DNA from: Basidiobolus meristosporus CBS 931.73 | Taxonomy: Eukaryota > Basidiobolomycota > Basidiobolomycetes > Basidiobolales > Basidiobolaceae | Length of the DNA: 64,000 bases | Direction: 5' to 3' | NCBI GenBank assembly: GCA_002104905.1 | Contig: MCFE01000064.1 | Span: forward strand, 1-64,000 | Shown here: positions 30,999 through 43,038 of the stretch, piece by piece | Layout of the letters: each line of letters begins with the position of its first letter | Numbering within the stretch: the stretch's first letter is position 1 | Notes under the pieces: generated by a model | Database searches by the model: none | Told to the model about the DNA's origin: nothing | What the model saw: the letters and a program-made list of their open reading frames with translations, nothing else | Translations under genes and position numbers: made by a program

Positions 30999-33900
30999 CT
31001 AACCGGGGCTAGTGGGAGTGAAGGGCTTAGAAGACAGCTCGATAAAGAAGGTCTTGGGATCTCCCCTTACCTCTGGGCTAGTCCCTCGGATCCAGTAATG
31101 GCGTAGAGCCTCCTCCGGGGTCATCCGCTTCTGCGGATCCCACTCAAGGCATCGAGAAACAAAATCAAGAAACCCGTCATCATTGCACCTTAGCGTTTGC
31201 GAAAGGGGTCTATGCCCAGGGCGTCGTCTCTTTCCCTTAGAATTGACGACTGGTCTGGGGGCATTGTTCGAATCTAGACGAAACGTGTGAGCAAAATGCT
31301 GTAGGTAGCACTGCAAATGTGACTAAGTTTACCAAAGAATGCAATCTTTCTGGCACTTTTCTCTATCAGGTGTGCAGGAGGAATTCCGAGTGCTTCCATA
31401 ATACAACTAAGCTGTTCTTTCTCGCTCTCTCCTGGAAACAGGGGGTGTGCAGTGTACAACTCGGCTAGTATACACCCAAGACTCCACATATCAATGGCCA
31501 TGGAGTAAGGAATTCCCAGTATCACCTCAGGAGCACGATAAAATCGACTCTGTATATATGTGTAGACTAAGCGCGATTAGTTGATGCACGCAAGACTATG
31601 TTATGAAGAGAACCTACTTCTTTCGCTTTCAAAACAGCTGCTCCCTACATCAATTACCTTCACCTGACTTGACTTGGTCGATTTCAACAAGATATTCTGT
31701 AGAAAATTTAGTGTCAAGACGCACACTGTCTGTGCCACTCGGATTCACTTACCTCTGGCTTTAGATCGCAGTGCACTACATGATGCTTCTTGAAAAGACA
31801 CAGCGCTTGCAGAATCTGGACCGTGACCCGCCGGATAAAGTTGATGCTACATCCTTGGAACGAGTTCGCTTTGATATGGTCGTACAGGTTGAGGCTGAGC
31901 AGTTCAAAAGAAATACACAGATGGTTTCGGAAATAGAAGCTGTCATACATATGGATCAGGTTGTGGGTATCATCAGGATCCTACAGAAATCAAAGGGGTC
32001 AGCAACCGCTCTTCTAAAGCACCTCGGACACACCTACCCATCGAACAATACATTCCAATATCTTGACTTCTACAAGCGCTTGTGTGTGAAACTGCTTCTT
32101 GTTCCGGATGATCTTGATGGCCATGAATTTCCCAGTTTTGTGATCCCTGACCCGCACCACCTTACCGAATGAGCCCTTTCCCAGCACCTCCAAGATCTCA
32201 TATCGATATGCCAGGTGGTCATGTAGGGTGACATGGTAGTCGCCTTTGTTGTCGTCGTATCCTGTACATCGTCAGGGAGAGAATGGTAAATCCAAGGAAC
32301 CCGAAATAATCCCCAGAGAGCCATACCGAAATTAGCGGTTCCTTCTCCCTTGACCAACTTTTTGCGAATATGTTGTCCGAAGAAATATACTTCGGGGTAA
32401 TCCAGCACTTCCCCACGTTCAAACAGGCTGAGCTTGTGGCCGTATGTTTTGAGGATTGCTAATGATCCGAAAGTAAGGTCAGTTGCCTGGTATGCCTCAA
32501 GTACGATTCCAAAAGGATGCTTACTGTAAGGGTCTAATATTTTGCTCTCAAAACTGGGCGTATTGTTACGAGACTCATCGCGGTCCGATTCAAAGGGCGT
32601 GTTGTCACGGGAAGGAGTCCCTTGTCTACTCAAGGTGGCTGATGAGGCACTAGATAAAATAGAGCTCCTGCCACTACGATCGCCTTCGCATACAGTGTGC
32701 TTGTCGTTGATCCTAACTGATTTGGTACTGTTTTCATCTATACCAGCAAGAGAACAAGATAATCGACTGTGATTGCTAATCAGAGAGAGTCTCGAGGAGC
32801 TCAATTTAGCAGCCAGCGAGGAAGAGGACAATATTCCGGCCCTCGTCTCTCCGGGAGAGCCGTATGGTTTGGTGGAATCAGATGGCTCGTCCAGTTCATT
32901 CGCTTTAGCCTTATCGAGGGAGATTCTACGGGTATCAGTTTTCTTCAAGGAATTGATAGACAGCGAAGATCCTCGTTTGGTTATAAACATCTCTTTGTCG
33001 CTTGCATCGGATGACGAAAGGCTACTCAGAGAGTCCAATAGACTGGTATCGTCGAGGAGCTTTTCAGAATTCTCTTCTTTGATAGGCGTCGGTGAGGGAA
33101 CTCGAGCGGGTGGAGGTAGACTGACCCGATGGGATTGAACTCTAGTCAATGCAATAGGGTTTGCTTGATTATTCGCTGGTCCATCCTGAGATGTGGTGGT
33201 ATGTTCACTAATAGCGGTAACGGTAGTATGAGTATTTGCTGCGGTTGTACCACTCTAAATACGGGGCATTTGGGTAAGCAATATGATGATACTCAATCCA
33301 ATCTGCAGAAATATACCTTTCGACGATCAGCTGTTTTGAGCTCAAAAGATTTCGTGGGTCGAGTGAGTCGCGAAGATAGTGGAATGGTAAAGTTACTCTT
33401 GGCTGAGGTGGGTTTAGTCTGAGACGGAGGTTTTGTTGTTGACGCGGGTAAAATCGATGAAAATCGTTTAGTCTTTGAGATTTTAGCTTCCGCTTCTCCC
33501 GGGCTGTCCTCGACAAACATTGTATTGGCTCTTGCTCGAGACTTCTCTTTGGGAGTGACAATCGGTATTGGCTTACTGCCGGTCTGCTCTCTAGACTCAA
33601 CTCCACGGATGTTTGATCCCGACTTGGTTGTCGCCTGTGAACGAAGTTTCCCAAAAAAGGAGGCTCCGCCAAACGTCCGACTTTTGGTTTCTTTGCTATG
33701 GAGTTCGGCTGGACTCTGGTTACAATAGATAAGCATTAGATATCTGTGCGAGTATCTGAACCAAGGAAAGCGAAGCTTAAAATATGCTACGTTCACTCAC
33801 TGAAAAGGATGTCTCATGGCTTTTATCTAATGGAACCTTATGAACGGAATGTCTCTTTGGTACTTTTCGGACGCTCGTCGGTTCTAAAATACCCATGTAA

Positions 33901-34256
33901 CACAATAGGTCAGGGGGTTCGAATAGATGGGTTTTAGAAGACGAGCCTTGAGAAGTACATGGAGAACGAAACAAACAACTACCTAGATTTGTAGTACCGG
34001 AGATTGAGGCTCGTTGATTGGTACGGGGAGAGTCTTTAGGTATGAAGTTTCCCGATAGTCAATCGGAATAGAGATTAATGGATATTGTTGCCACTACACG
34101 ATTCAGCAAAACGTAGTAAATACCAGGATAACTGGATAGCTCATTCTTTTTTGGAACGGTGGATAATAGCGAGGAGGTTTTCTCAGTATAGGATGTGGCT
34201 TTTCTATGAAATCTGGGAGAAGGCTGAGGTGCTTGGGGCAGTACAATATTAGGCAT
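30999..34256 (-). CDS. POM1: Pom1-like DYRK-family protein kinase
   Basis: Nine exons (34124-34256, 33801-34033, 33317-33715, 32327-33254, 32038-32261, 31753-31980, 31618-31696, 31333-31566, 30999-31273) join into 910 residues; introns run 51-90 nt and every phase closes. The first ~560 residues are Ser-rich and probably disordered. The DYRK-homology box ([10 protein letters not shown]) precedes the kinase domain: glycine loop GKGSFG at 592-597, lysine K614, catalytic HCDLKPEN with D711, activation loop [14 protein letters not shown] with Y743 and Y745 (the auto-phosphorylated DYRK tyrosine pair), and [11 protein letters not shown]. Fission yeast Pom1 forms a cell-tip gradient that controls division site and size. 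The metal-binding DFG motif reads DVG (731-733). The kinase exons are secure; the two most 5' exons are less certain. Confidence 0.88.
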
Positions 34257-35105
34257 GTTGTTTGGACAGAAAATAAGACTAGTCGTTGAGAATTCCCGCT
34301 CTCTTTCTCGATAGAAGCAAATGCGATGCGAAGTGTTGTGGTAGAGTCAAATACACCTATGTTCTGGCGACCAGCAAAGTGTTCGAGCACTGTTAAAGAA
34401 AGGAAAACCCGGCTTCGAATATGAAAGATCTCGGTCAGAGAATACAAGTTACTTTATGCTGAGGAGACGAGGGGGAACGAGCATATATCAAGATACTTGA
34501 ATTGCAGTATCAACCAAAGTAAAGGAATGTAGCAACAAGGCTGCTGATAAGGTCAAGGTTGCTTGAGCCTTGTTATGCAAGGGTTTTAGAAAAGAATATT
34601 ATGTCACAGGAAGGGTTAAATATTAGGTAACCAAATAACAAATAGTAAAAGAGCAAGTAAATAAGAGAACCACGAGTAAATGATAGGTACTGCAGAAGGA
34701 GGTTATATTACAAGGGCTTATGTTCTGCCCCGTGTTACTTGCAGATATCCACAACAAGTAGGTGAATTCTGGATCAATGCAAAAATCAAACGATCATTAA
34801 AAGTGAATCATTTTAAGTACAAAGCCAATCCCAATGGTTACCAGCTTCGGCAGTAATTCATGGGACTGCTTTACAGAGGGTAGATTTCATTGTTTACCAA
34901 CAAATGACTGATCAAGCAAAGTACACACCATGGAAGAATAGCAATGCTGCAACGAATGCATGACGCAGGTTCGATCTTTTCAAAAATAGGTTTATTAAGC
35001 TTCGTCGTCTTGTTCCAAAAGGACAGCGGCTCTATACACAGTACTTCAATGATTATTCAATATACAACGACATGGGGATGTGGGCTTGCGTATTCAAAAC
35101 CGAGT
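34257..35105. other. Intergenic DNA upstream of the kinase
   Basis: About 850 bp between the kinase start and the stop of the GDP-mannose pyrophosphorylase gene; both genes are on the minus strand. A minus-strand frame at 34103-34447 overlaps the first kinase exon in another frame and could include a further 5' exon, but I found no convincing junction. Confidence 0.5.
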
Positions 35106-36313
35106 CTACATGATGATTCGGGGCTCAGTAATATCCTCGCCGATGCTTTTGTGCGGTAGCACAAGGCCACCGTTGACAAATACTTCGTCTTTGACCGTGA
35201 CATCCTCGCCAAGAACAGACACTCCTTCTAAACGAGCCCATCTGCCAATGACTGAACGCCAGCCTACAATGGTGCTTCGGATCCAAGCGTGATCCTTAAT
35301 TCGTGAATTGCCTAGAATTACGCAGCGTTGGAGTCGAACACCGTCGCCAATGACCACGTTGGGCCCGATAACCACATTTGGACCTATCTGACAGCCGTTG
35401 CCAATTTTGGCCGAAGGGTCGACCATCACATTGCCTTTGTGGCAATACACCTCAGAGGTTGGGACCAGCATCTCGGGATTTCGTTTCTGAAGAGAATTCA
35501 AATATAGACACGTTCCAGTCAGAAAATCTTTCGGCTGGCCTACATCCATCCAGAATCCCTCCAGATTGAACGAGTGGAGCTGCTTGTCGCTGGACATCCT
35601 AGGGAACACCTCTTTCTCGATGGATGTGGGGCGAAGTTCGATCCGGTCCAGGATACTTGGGTTGAACATGTATATGCCCGCATTGATCTTGTTGGAAACA
35701 AACTCCTGGGGCTTTTCGACGAACCGGTCGATGCAGGTGGAGTTGGAATGGTTAACGACCACTCCATACTTCGAGGGCTCCTCTACCTTAGTGACAACAA
35801 TCGTACCCTCGGCACCATGTGAATGGTGGAACTTCTTCAACTCCTCGAAGGGGAACTCACAGACCACATCGCTGTTGAGGACGAAGAAGGGGGAATCGTC
35901 TTGTGCCAGGATCTCCCGAGCCAAGGCCAATGGGCCAGCAGTGCCTAGTGGCTCGGTTTCCACCGAAAAGGTGATGGTCACTCCGAACTCTTTCTCGTAT
36001 TTCTCCAAGACTGAAATCATGATCTCCGGGCGATAGTTCACAGCAAGCACAATGTCGGTGACACCAGCCTAAACTGCAACGTTAGTATCTTGGGCTTACG
36101 GGGATCAAACGCGCCATTAGTCTCACCTTGGCCAGCGCTTCGATTTGATGGAAAATCATGGGCCGGTTAGCGAACTCTACGAGAGGCTTGGGGACAGAAA
36201 GCGTCAATGGACGAAGTCTGGTTCCGAAACCTTAGACGGAACTTAGCATGAGAAGTCGGAGTTTGATCACATCAACGAAGATAATTACCTCCAACAAGGA
36301 TTAAAGCTTTCAT
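35106..36313 (-). CDS. MPG1: GDP-mannose pyrophosphorylase (mannose-1-phosphate guanylyltransferase)
   Basis: Three exons (36289-36313, 36127-36230, 35106-36068) with two 58-nt introns give 363 residues, the usual size of fungal Psa1/Mpg1. It makes GDP-mannose from GTP and mannose-1-phosphate in the cytosol, feeding protein glycosylation, GPI anchors and cell-wall mannan. The N-terminus has the nucleotidyltransferase signature ([12 protein letters not shown], then [12 protein letters not shown]). [13 protein letters not shown] carries the metal-binding Asp, and [18 protein letters not shown] is the sugar-binding region. The C-terminus is a left-handed beta-helix of hexapeptide repeats ([16 protein letters not shown]) and ends EPRIIM, the near-invariant tail. 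The first exon encodes only eight residues plus one base. Confidence 0.96.
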
Positions 36314-37987
36314 ACTGGACGGAGAATGTGTGATATAGTCAAGTGCAATCCAAATCAAAGAACCGACGGCTCGTTGGGCTGCTTATATACAAGCACCGGA
36401 AATTTGATATCGAAGATGACATGGCATCCCAGCATCCTATTATAAGCAATATAAAATATGAATCGGGAATGCACATATGTTTGCTTAGAATTTCCTACCC
36501 AACTGGGCCATATCAGTAAAATAACACAAGCCACGGCCTGGTCCCGAATGAGTTATATTTAGCCACAACCTATTGTTATTCTAAATCATGAGACGAGCTT
36601 GGCCAAAAATACGATCCAAATTTGCATAATTTTATTGCCTATTCGCATGATTTTATTACCTCGGTAGACGTGCCGTCATCATACATTGCGCCATTCATTG
36701 GATCCGTATCATTTCCATCAGGTAAGCTTAAGCTATACTTGACCCATCCGGTCTGCCGCCATCGCAAGCCCATCATAAGATGGATGCTAGTGCCGTTGCC
36801 AAATTAGTGCCATCAATAAATGAGTGAGACGCAAGTATGATGCTATTCTTGGATTGCTCTAGTTTACATCCCCTCCTCCTCACCGATGCCATTACACCAT
36901 TCGAAGCCCGAGTGTTTCTTCATAATATATTGGTACATCGCCCGAGTATTTCTTCATGATATATTGGTACATCATTGATTCGCAGGGGATTGTAACATCC
37001 ACCCCATTTCTGGCAATAGTTCATTCAACGTACTGGCTGAGGCTGTATCATATACACGTTCTCAGTATCAAGTATGGCTGCAGATAGGAGCAACGTTGCT
37101 GGTAACTGTGTATTTAGTCCGATTTCACGTAAGCCAGATTAGATTCATTGCTGATTAGATATTCCTGTTATCATATAAACTCTGACATTGCTCCAAGAAA
37201 TTCGTCCCACTCTGGGAAATCATCTGATGCCTGAATATGTCTTCCATACCACAGACTACTGCAAGATAATGTTGACCAGATAAGCGCAGCCAAATTTAGT
37301 GGTTATTGCCTACTATTTGGTTTCTTTCTTGCCACAGCAAGCTTCCTGGAGTAGAAGTGATGGAACCTGTCTTGTTACTACCATTTCTAAGTGATACATT
37401 TACCGTATATTGCGTGTGACCCATCGTTCCATGCTGCCCATATATAGCCACCATTCCTGCACACCAGCGTTCGCACATCTCACCATGGAGATCATATCTG
37501 GAAATGTTTCCTCGCTTCGCTTAATTTAATGATCAATGCTATTAATTTCCACTCCTTATTAAGCAACCGTTGTTGCGTCCTCCAACCAGCGATTGGTTGA
37601 TTCGGTTGGTGTCTATTCTTGATCAGTAAACTACAACGGATGAATGGAAAATAGGTCGCTGAAAGGTACACAACCGTGATCCAGCCTTAAGCTTATATGA
37701 GTGGCAAGCGCGCTGTGGGGTGAGTTGGTGCGTCTGTTCCCATAGGAGATCCGGTCACTGATCATTTTGTGCTCTGCTTTGAAACCCCAAGGGTGGTGCG
37801 GTGTTCACCGGTGCTCTTAAATACGGCCGATACTGTCTCCATACCACCTTTTTGTCGATTCTTGTATCCTCACGTTGGATATCTTTTTGAACATATAGTG
37901 GCAGTTGTTACGTTTCGCTCAGTGTGTTCCCGCTGTTATTCTCTCGCCCCGGATTACTTCGTTTGATTGCTGAATATATCTGAGCAT
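36314..37987. other. Divergent promoter region between MPG1 and the G-alpha gene
   Basis: 1.7 kb between two genes transcribed away from each other. No coding region is supported. A short direct duplication (CCGAGT followed by TTTCTTCATGATATATTGG) appears at about 36907-36973. Confidence 0.6.
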
Positions 37988-39291
37988 ATGGGTTGTTGTG
38001 TCAGCCACGAGGAGCACGACGAGCGTCGGAAAAATGATGAAATTGAGAACCAGCTGCGAAAAGAAAAAGTAGCACAGAGGAGCGAGATTAAAATGTTACT
38101 GCTTGGTAAGCGACCGAGTCAGCGTGCGTGGGCGGCGGCCGTTTAGCCAGAGTTAACGTGAATATTTTTAGGCGCCGGGGAGTCGGGGAAAAGTACCATC
38201 CTAAAGCAGATGAGGCTCATTCACCAAAATGGCTTTGATGAGGAGGAGCGCGAGACTTTCAAAGAAATCATATATTGCAACACGGTCCAATCGATGTATG
38301 TGATTCTGGAGGCCATGGAGAATATAGGTATACCGCTTGCCGACCCAGAGAATGCCGTTCACGCCTTGGTGATCCTTGAACATCCTCGGGTAGATGGCCG
38401 TACTCTACCAACCGATATAGCCGAAGCAATCAAGCACTTGTGGAAAGACGAGGGTGTGCGCGAATGCTTCAAGCGGTCAAGGGAGTTCCAGCTGAACGAC
38501 TCAGCTATATAGTAAGTGGTCTGGTAAAGAACCGATCAACGCGGCACATGTTAATCGTCAAGCCAGCTATTTCGACTCCATCGATAGAATCGCTAGTCCC
38601 GATTACAATCCCACAGACCAAGACGTTCTGCGGTCTCGGATCAAAACCACCGGAATCACTGAAACCATCTTCCACGTTGGCGAGTACACATATCGTATGC
38701 TGGACGTAGGTGGACAACGCTCGGAACGCAAAAAATGGATTCATTGCTTTGAGAACGTGACAACCATCATTTTCTTGGTAGCAATAAGTGAATACGACCA
38801 GGTTCTTATTGAGGATGCGTCGGTGGTAGGTGGCCTTCTAGGTTGTTTATTTTGTTTATTGTTGCTCATATCCTGTTTGTATGTAGAATAGAATGCAGGA
38901 GGCACTTACTCTATTCGAGTCCATCTGCAACTCCCGCTGGTTTACAAAAACCTCTATGATTCTTTTCCTCAACAAGATTGACCTTTTCAAAGCAAAGCTA
39001 GTCGTTTCACCGTTAAAGCAGTCTTTTCCTGAATACAGAGGTAGTTCTATATATTTATGTATCCTGGTGTATTCTTTGGTCGTTTTTACTCATGTGTCCC
39101 TAGGTGGAAATAACTATGAATCTGGGTGCGAGTACCTCAAGCAGAAATTCTTGGGTCTCAACCGGTCAAATTCCAAGCAGATTTATACCCACTTCACTTG
39201 CGCTACCGATACAAACCAGGTGCGCTTTGTTATGAATGCAGTCAACGACACCATAATACAAAATTGCCTACGCGATTGTGGATTATTATGA
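37988..39291 (+). CDS. Heterotrimeric G-protein alpha subunit
   Basis: Five exons (37988-38105, 38172-38511, 38567-38825, 38887-39040, 39104-39291) with introns of 55-66 nt give 352 residues, a standard G-alpha length. It is a GTP-switch that couples membrane receptors to effectors such as adenylyl cyclase. The start MGCCVS offers a myristoylation glycine and palmitoylated cysteines. Visible motifs: P-loop GAGESGKS at 40-47, switch I R177 and TTGI, switch [14 protein letters not shown] with Q203, NKID at 268-271, and TCATDT. The tail RDCGLL has a cysteine four from the end (C349), as in the pertussis-toxin-sensitive Gi class. Which fungal G-alpha subgroup it belongs to cannot be settled without a tree. 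Confidence 0.96.
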
Positions 39292-39647
39292 AAGACCCCT
39301 TCCGCTCTATTACTAGCATCGATTTTGACCTTCACCAGCATTAATTGAATCAATAATACATTAATCTCCAAGTTCCGCTAAACCAGATGGTTTTCCATTA
39401 AACTACACCATTCGAAAACGTATTTCTCCAAAATATTATACCCAAAGAATAGTTTATAGTGTCATTGGTGATGATCCATTCAGCCATGTACAAAGCGGTG
39501 CTTCGGATGATTGGTCAAATGATCCAAGTAATCAAGGTTGGAGGGTAGTTTGTTTACATTAAACGTGGATAAAATCAATCAATTTCCAGAAGGTTGCTTT
39601 TATTGCTGGGAGTTTTATAGCTGAGGATTTCGGTCCTTCACACAGAC
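39292..39647. other. Short intergenic gap
   Basis: 355 bp between the G-alpha stop and the next start on the same strand. It must hold the terminator of one gene and the promoter of the next. No feature was recognised. Confidence 0.6.
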
Positions 39648-42184
39648 ATGACCACAGACACCTTGAGCTTGTTCACTCGCTTTTTGATATGGATTGGCTT
39701 GTACCAAACCCTCACTTGTTTCTACTGCAACACTGTACATATCTTTGGCGGATCTAACAAGAAAAGCCCTCATAACTGGTACTGTAATCGTTGCGATTCT
39801 CAGAATGTTACTGATGAGGTATTGTCTTGTTTTTCGTACCTAAAAATTCGGATGTTAACCACGCGTTTTGATGGTGCGCCTTGATTAGAAAGGAGAGATT
39901 GTCGATGACCTCCCTCAAATGCACTACAGCTCCATGAACAAGCATACTGGGAGCGCGAGAGGTATGTATGGTTCTGCGAGGATTTGTAACAACGCTAACG
40001 CGCTCCATAGTCAAAAATCCACTTCCTGAAAAAGAACAGACGTTCTGCAAAGATTGTATCACCAACCAAAACCTGGTCATATCTTTGCTGGGAAGTTATA
40101 TTCCTGCAGACAACGTAATCCTTATTCTTCACAAGTCCATGCGTCGAACGGTTTGCTGACCAAATCCCATCGTGTAGGATCCTGATTTCGAATATGCCAT
40201 GGCCACGTTCGACACGTATCGACAACGTATCGAGGCGAACTATCCCATGGTATGCTCCAAATGCGAAGAGAAAGTCGCGCAGGAATTAAGCCAAAAGAGC
40301 TATCAAATGAAAGCCCGGGTTTTCGGCGAGGCATTGAAAACCTCGAAACCTCACGAGATCCAAAAGGTTTTGACTCTTCGATTCCCCAACGTTCTTCGAT
40401 GGCTGGTATACACGCTGTTTTACTTGGCTGTAAACATGCCCACGCTAGTCTTTCTTGGCTTTGGTAAGATCGACTTGGGTGACTGTTATTGGATAATCCA
40501 GACTAATCAGAACCGTGCTTCTAGTTGTGGTATATCCCAATCTAGTGAACATCACGCCCTCTCCCGTGGATCCGGTAGAGAACTCGATCGTCGTTGATAA
40601 AATCGTGCTGGGGGAGCTTCCTTTCCACCAAGTGATCAAGATCTGCCTATGCTCTACTTGGTCAACAATCCAGTATCTTTGGGTGAATATCGTTCAAAAG
40701 CACCAAACCAATGACAATTGTGCACACCTGTTGATTGCCTGGCTCTTTGTATTTTCCGTCTTGGCCTTCATCTCGTCGTTCTACGATCCTACGATGTTCA
40801 AAAGAATGGTCAATTACAAGCGACAGCCCATCAACGTTGAGCTGTTCAAGGTAGGAAATGGATGGTTGACGGTTAGCTCAATGATACATACTAATGAACT
40901 CAGGATTATCACATGTTGCTCGGCATTTCGCGAGTGTGTTTAAGCTTGTTCTATCGGTTTGCTGGTGCGACGCCCGAAAGCATTCAACAATGGACTGGCG
41001 TTGCCCTGGTATTCAACGTAGTTACGATCCTGTTCACCTGGATCAAAGTTGAAACCAAGGACCCTATCCGTGTCCACCTTGGAAGTGGGATTATGGGAAC
41101 ACCAGTGGGCAAGAAAGTCACTTACGACTCTCCACGCGAGGCAGCCTCGGTGTCTCCAAAGCAAGCCCCGACTTCCGCCATTTCCAAGAACCAAGAACCC
41201 ATCAGGTCATCGTCAAATGGACCCCCAGGAATCAATGGCATCGCCTCCTCTCTCTCGTTGGGAGGCTCTTCTGTCAAACGGGCACCTCAAAACCCGTTCA
41301 TTATCCACCGCAATCGAATGGAGGCTATAAGAAGACGGGATCCAAAGTGCGATGATTCTGGGTCAGAAGGGGAGAACGAAAATACCCACATGGATCCCGA
41401 GAGCGATCACGACAACATGGACTGGGAGCCTAGTTCTAGAAACCAGAGATACAATAGGGCCAAATCTACCGTTTCCACTACCCACCATACATTTCAATCG
41501 GAATACGATCCCGAATTCGACGCTCAGCCGATCATTCGTCCACCCCGATTTCATTTACGGGAGCCGGATACGGGCCTTGAGGATCTAATGGCCAGCTCGC
41601 TACGCATTACTGAGAGCCATCCTTTGGTTCAGACCCTGAAGGAATTTGACCGTAAAGTGACACGCCAAGGACACTTGGTAAAGGGGTTGCTATTGCTTGT
41701 CTCTGGGATGTTCTTATTGTCATACACCAATCGACTCTGCCAGTTCTTATATATTGGCATGTGTGTGTTTACCTGCTTGAAGATGAGAGCGTACTATGGT
41801 TACTTGAAGGGTAACGCCACTAGAGCAGCTAACAGCTCCCGGATTGACATGAGTGCCAGTAAAAGGAGCCGGACAATACGGTACAGCAAATTGATACTAC
41901 TGCTTGTTCATCTTAGAGTATATGTATTTGTTATTCAAATAGTTCTTGTTGGGATACAAACACTGAGCTCCGATCACACTCAACCACTGATGCTCATGAA
42001 TATTGTGGAATCCATCGCTCGTGCGGATCTTTTGGCGACACCAGTACCTGACTTCCTCAGGTACATTCCTATAGACTACCTTCAAGCCGGAAACCTACCG
42101 CCCTTTTGCGTGTATCTCGTTACACATCCATTAGACACACTACTTGCATTGATCATCTTAGCTTTCCCCACAATCAACCATTGA
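39648..42184 (+). CDS. IMA1: Ima1-like inner nuclear membrane protein
   Basis: Six exons (39648-39818, 39889-39961, 40011-40114, 40178-40463, 40525-40850, 40904-42184) with introns of 49-70 nt give 746 residues. The N-terminal region matches the Ima1_N domain: paired CxxC zinc ligands (CFYC at 24-27, CNRC at 46-49), PLPEKEQTFCKDC, NQNLVISLLGSYIP, DPDFEYA, YRQRIEANYPMVCSKC. Several hydrophobic helices follow (LRWLVYTLFYLAVNMPTLVFL; LLIAWLFVFSVLAFIS), then a long polar region of about 200 residues and further helices at the C-terminus. Fission yeast Ima1 and animal Samp1/NET5 sit in the inner nuclear membrane and connect heterochromatin to cytoskeletal linkers. The final exon is continuous over 426 codons. 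Confidence 0.88.
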
Positions 42185-42482
42185 GCTTCCCTTACAAGTC
42201 AACACAGCCTGTAATGAAAGCCATTCTTTCGTTCTTAATATACAATATTTTAATTGAGGTTCGATTGGTTGCTTGCTGAAATGAAGTAAACTTCGCCATT
42301 GTTGATTAGAAGAGGGAAAATACAATTAGATACAAACCCGGAAGAGTATTCCTGGCTGCAAAGCGTAATAAACCTCCGAGAGCAAGCCTTCGAGGGGTCA
42401 TCAAGGTTGGAAGGTGGTAAGGCAAGGGATGGATACTTGGTAGGAAAAATCTGGTACTGTTTCAGTCAGGCTTTCTCGCTCC
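42185..42482. other. Convergent 3' region
   Basis: 298 bp separating the Ima1-like gene from the convergent 137-aa gene. The plus-strand frame at 42299-42586 starts with a non-ATG codon and runs antisense to the latter, so it is a shadow. Confidence 0.6.
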
Positions 42483-42965
42483 TCAACCATCTAGCTTTAC
42501 CATGGTGGCCACTTCCTTGGCCAAGTTGTTCACCTGCTTTTCAAGCTGTATTTTCTTCAGTATGGCCTCCAGACTGGCCCCTTTAAGCTTGGTCTTATTC
42601 AAGAGGTGTCGTCTAGAGAAATGACGTATGCCGGGTCTTCTCTTGAGTATCTATATGGGAAATTGGGTACTGCATGAGTTGACCAGAAGTGGTGAAGCAG
42701 AGAGATTCCAATCGATTACTCTGATAGTAGATCTTGGAGTTGGAGCTTTTTCCACCCCAAACCTATTCGAAACTTTCACTCTTTTGTGAAGGACACGAGG
42801 TTTTTTCGTCGGACAGGTTCTCATGTGTTTTGAGAAGTGCTCACTAAAGTAGGCAGAGTATGTACTTTCCATTCCAGAAAAGTGGGTAGGCTCTATATCG
42901 ATGAAGAATCCATCGAATTCCATTGAGGGTGGGAGTTGATTCGTCGAAAATGGTGGAGCAAACAT
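42483..42965 (-). CDS. Unrecognised two-exon gene, 137-aa product
   Basis: Two exons on the minus strand (42720-42965 and 42483-42650) flank a 69-nt intron with donor GTAATC and acceptor CATATAG; the junction keeps the frame at phase 0. The product starts MFAPPFSTNQLPPSMEFDGF, has a very basic middle (RSTIR joined to ILKRRPGIRHFSRRH) and ends in a probable amphipathic or coiled-coil helix (LEAILKKIQLEKQVNNLAKE). No signal peptide, membrane segment or known domain was seen. It sits 73 bp downstream of the BAR-SH3 gene on the same strand. The call rests on consistent splicing, intron size like its neighbours and protein-like codons on both sides. Confidence 0.6.
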
Positions 42966-43038
42966 CTTGGTTATGATACATTTTATTTATCGAAGAAAAC
43001 AACTCTATGAATGTCTATGGCGCAGTGATTGTTGTGAT

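Noticed and set aside
36907-36973. Short direct repeat in the MPG1/G-alpha promoter region considered as a CRISPR-like or regulatory array
   Set aside because: Only two units; a local duplication is enough to explain it.
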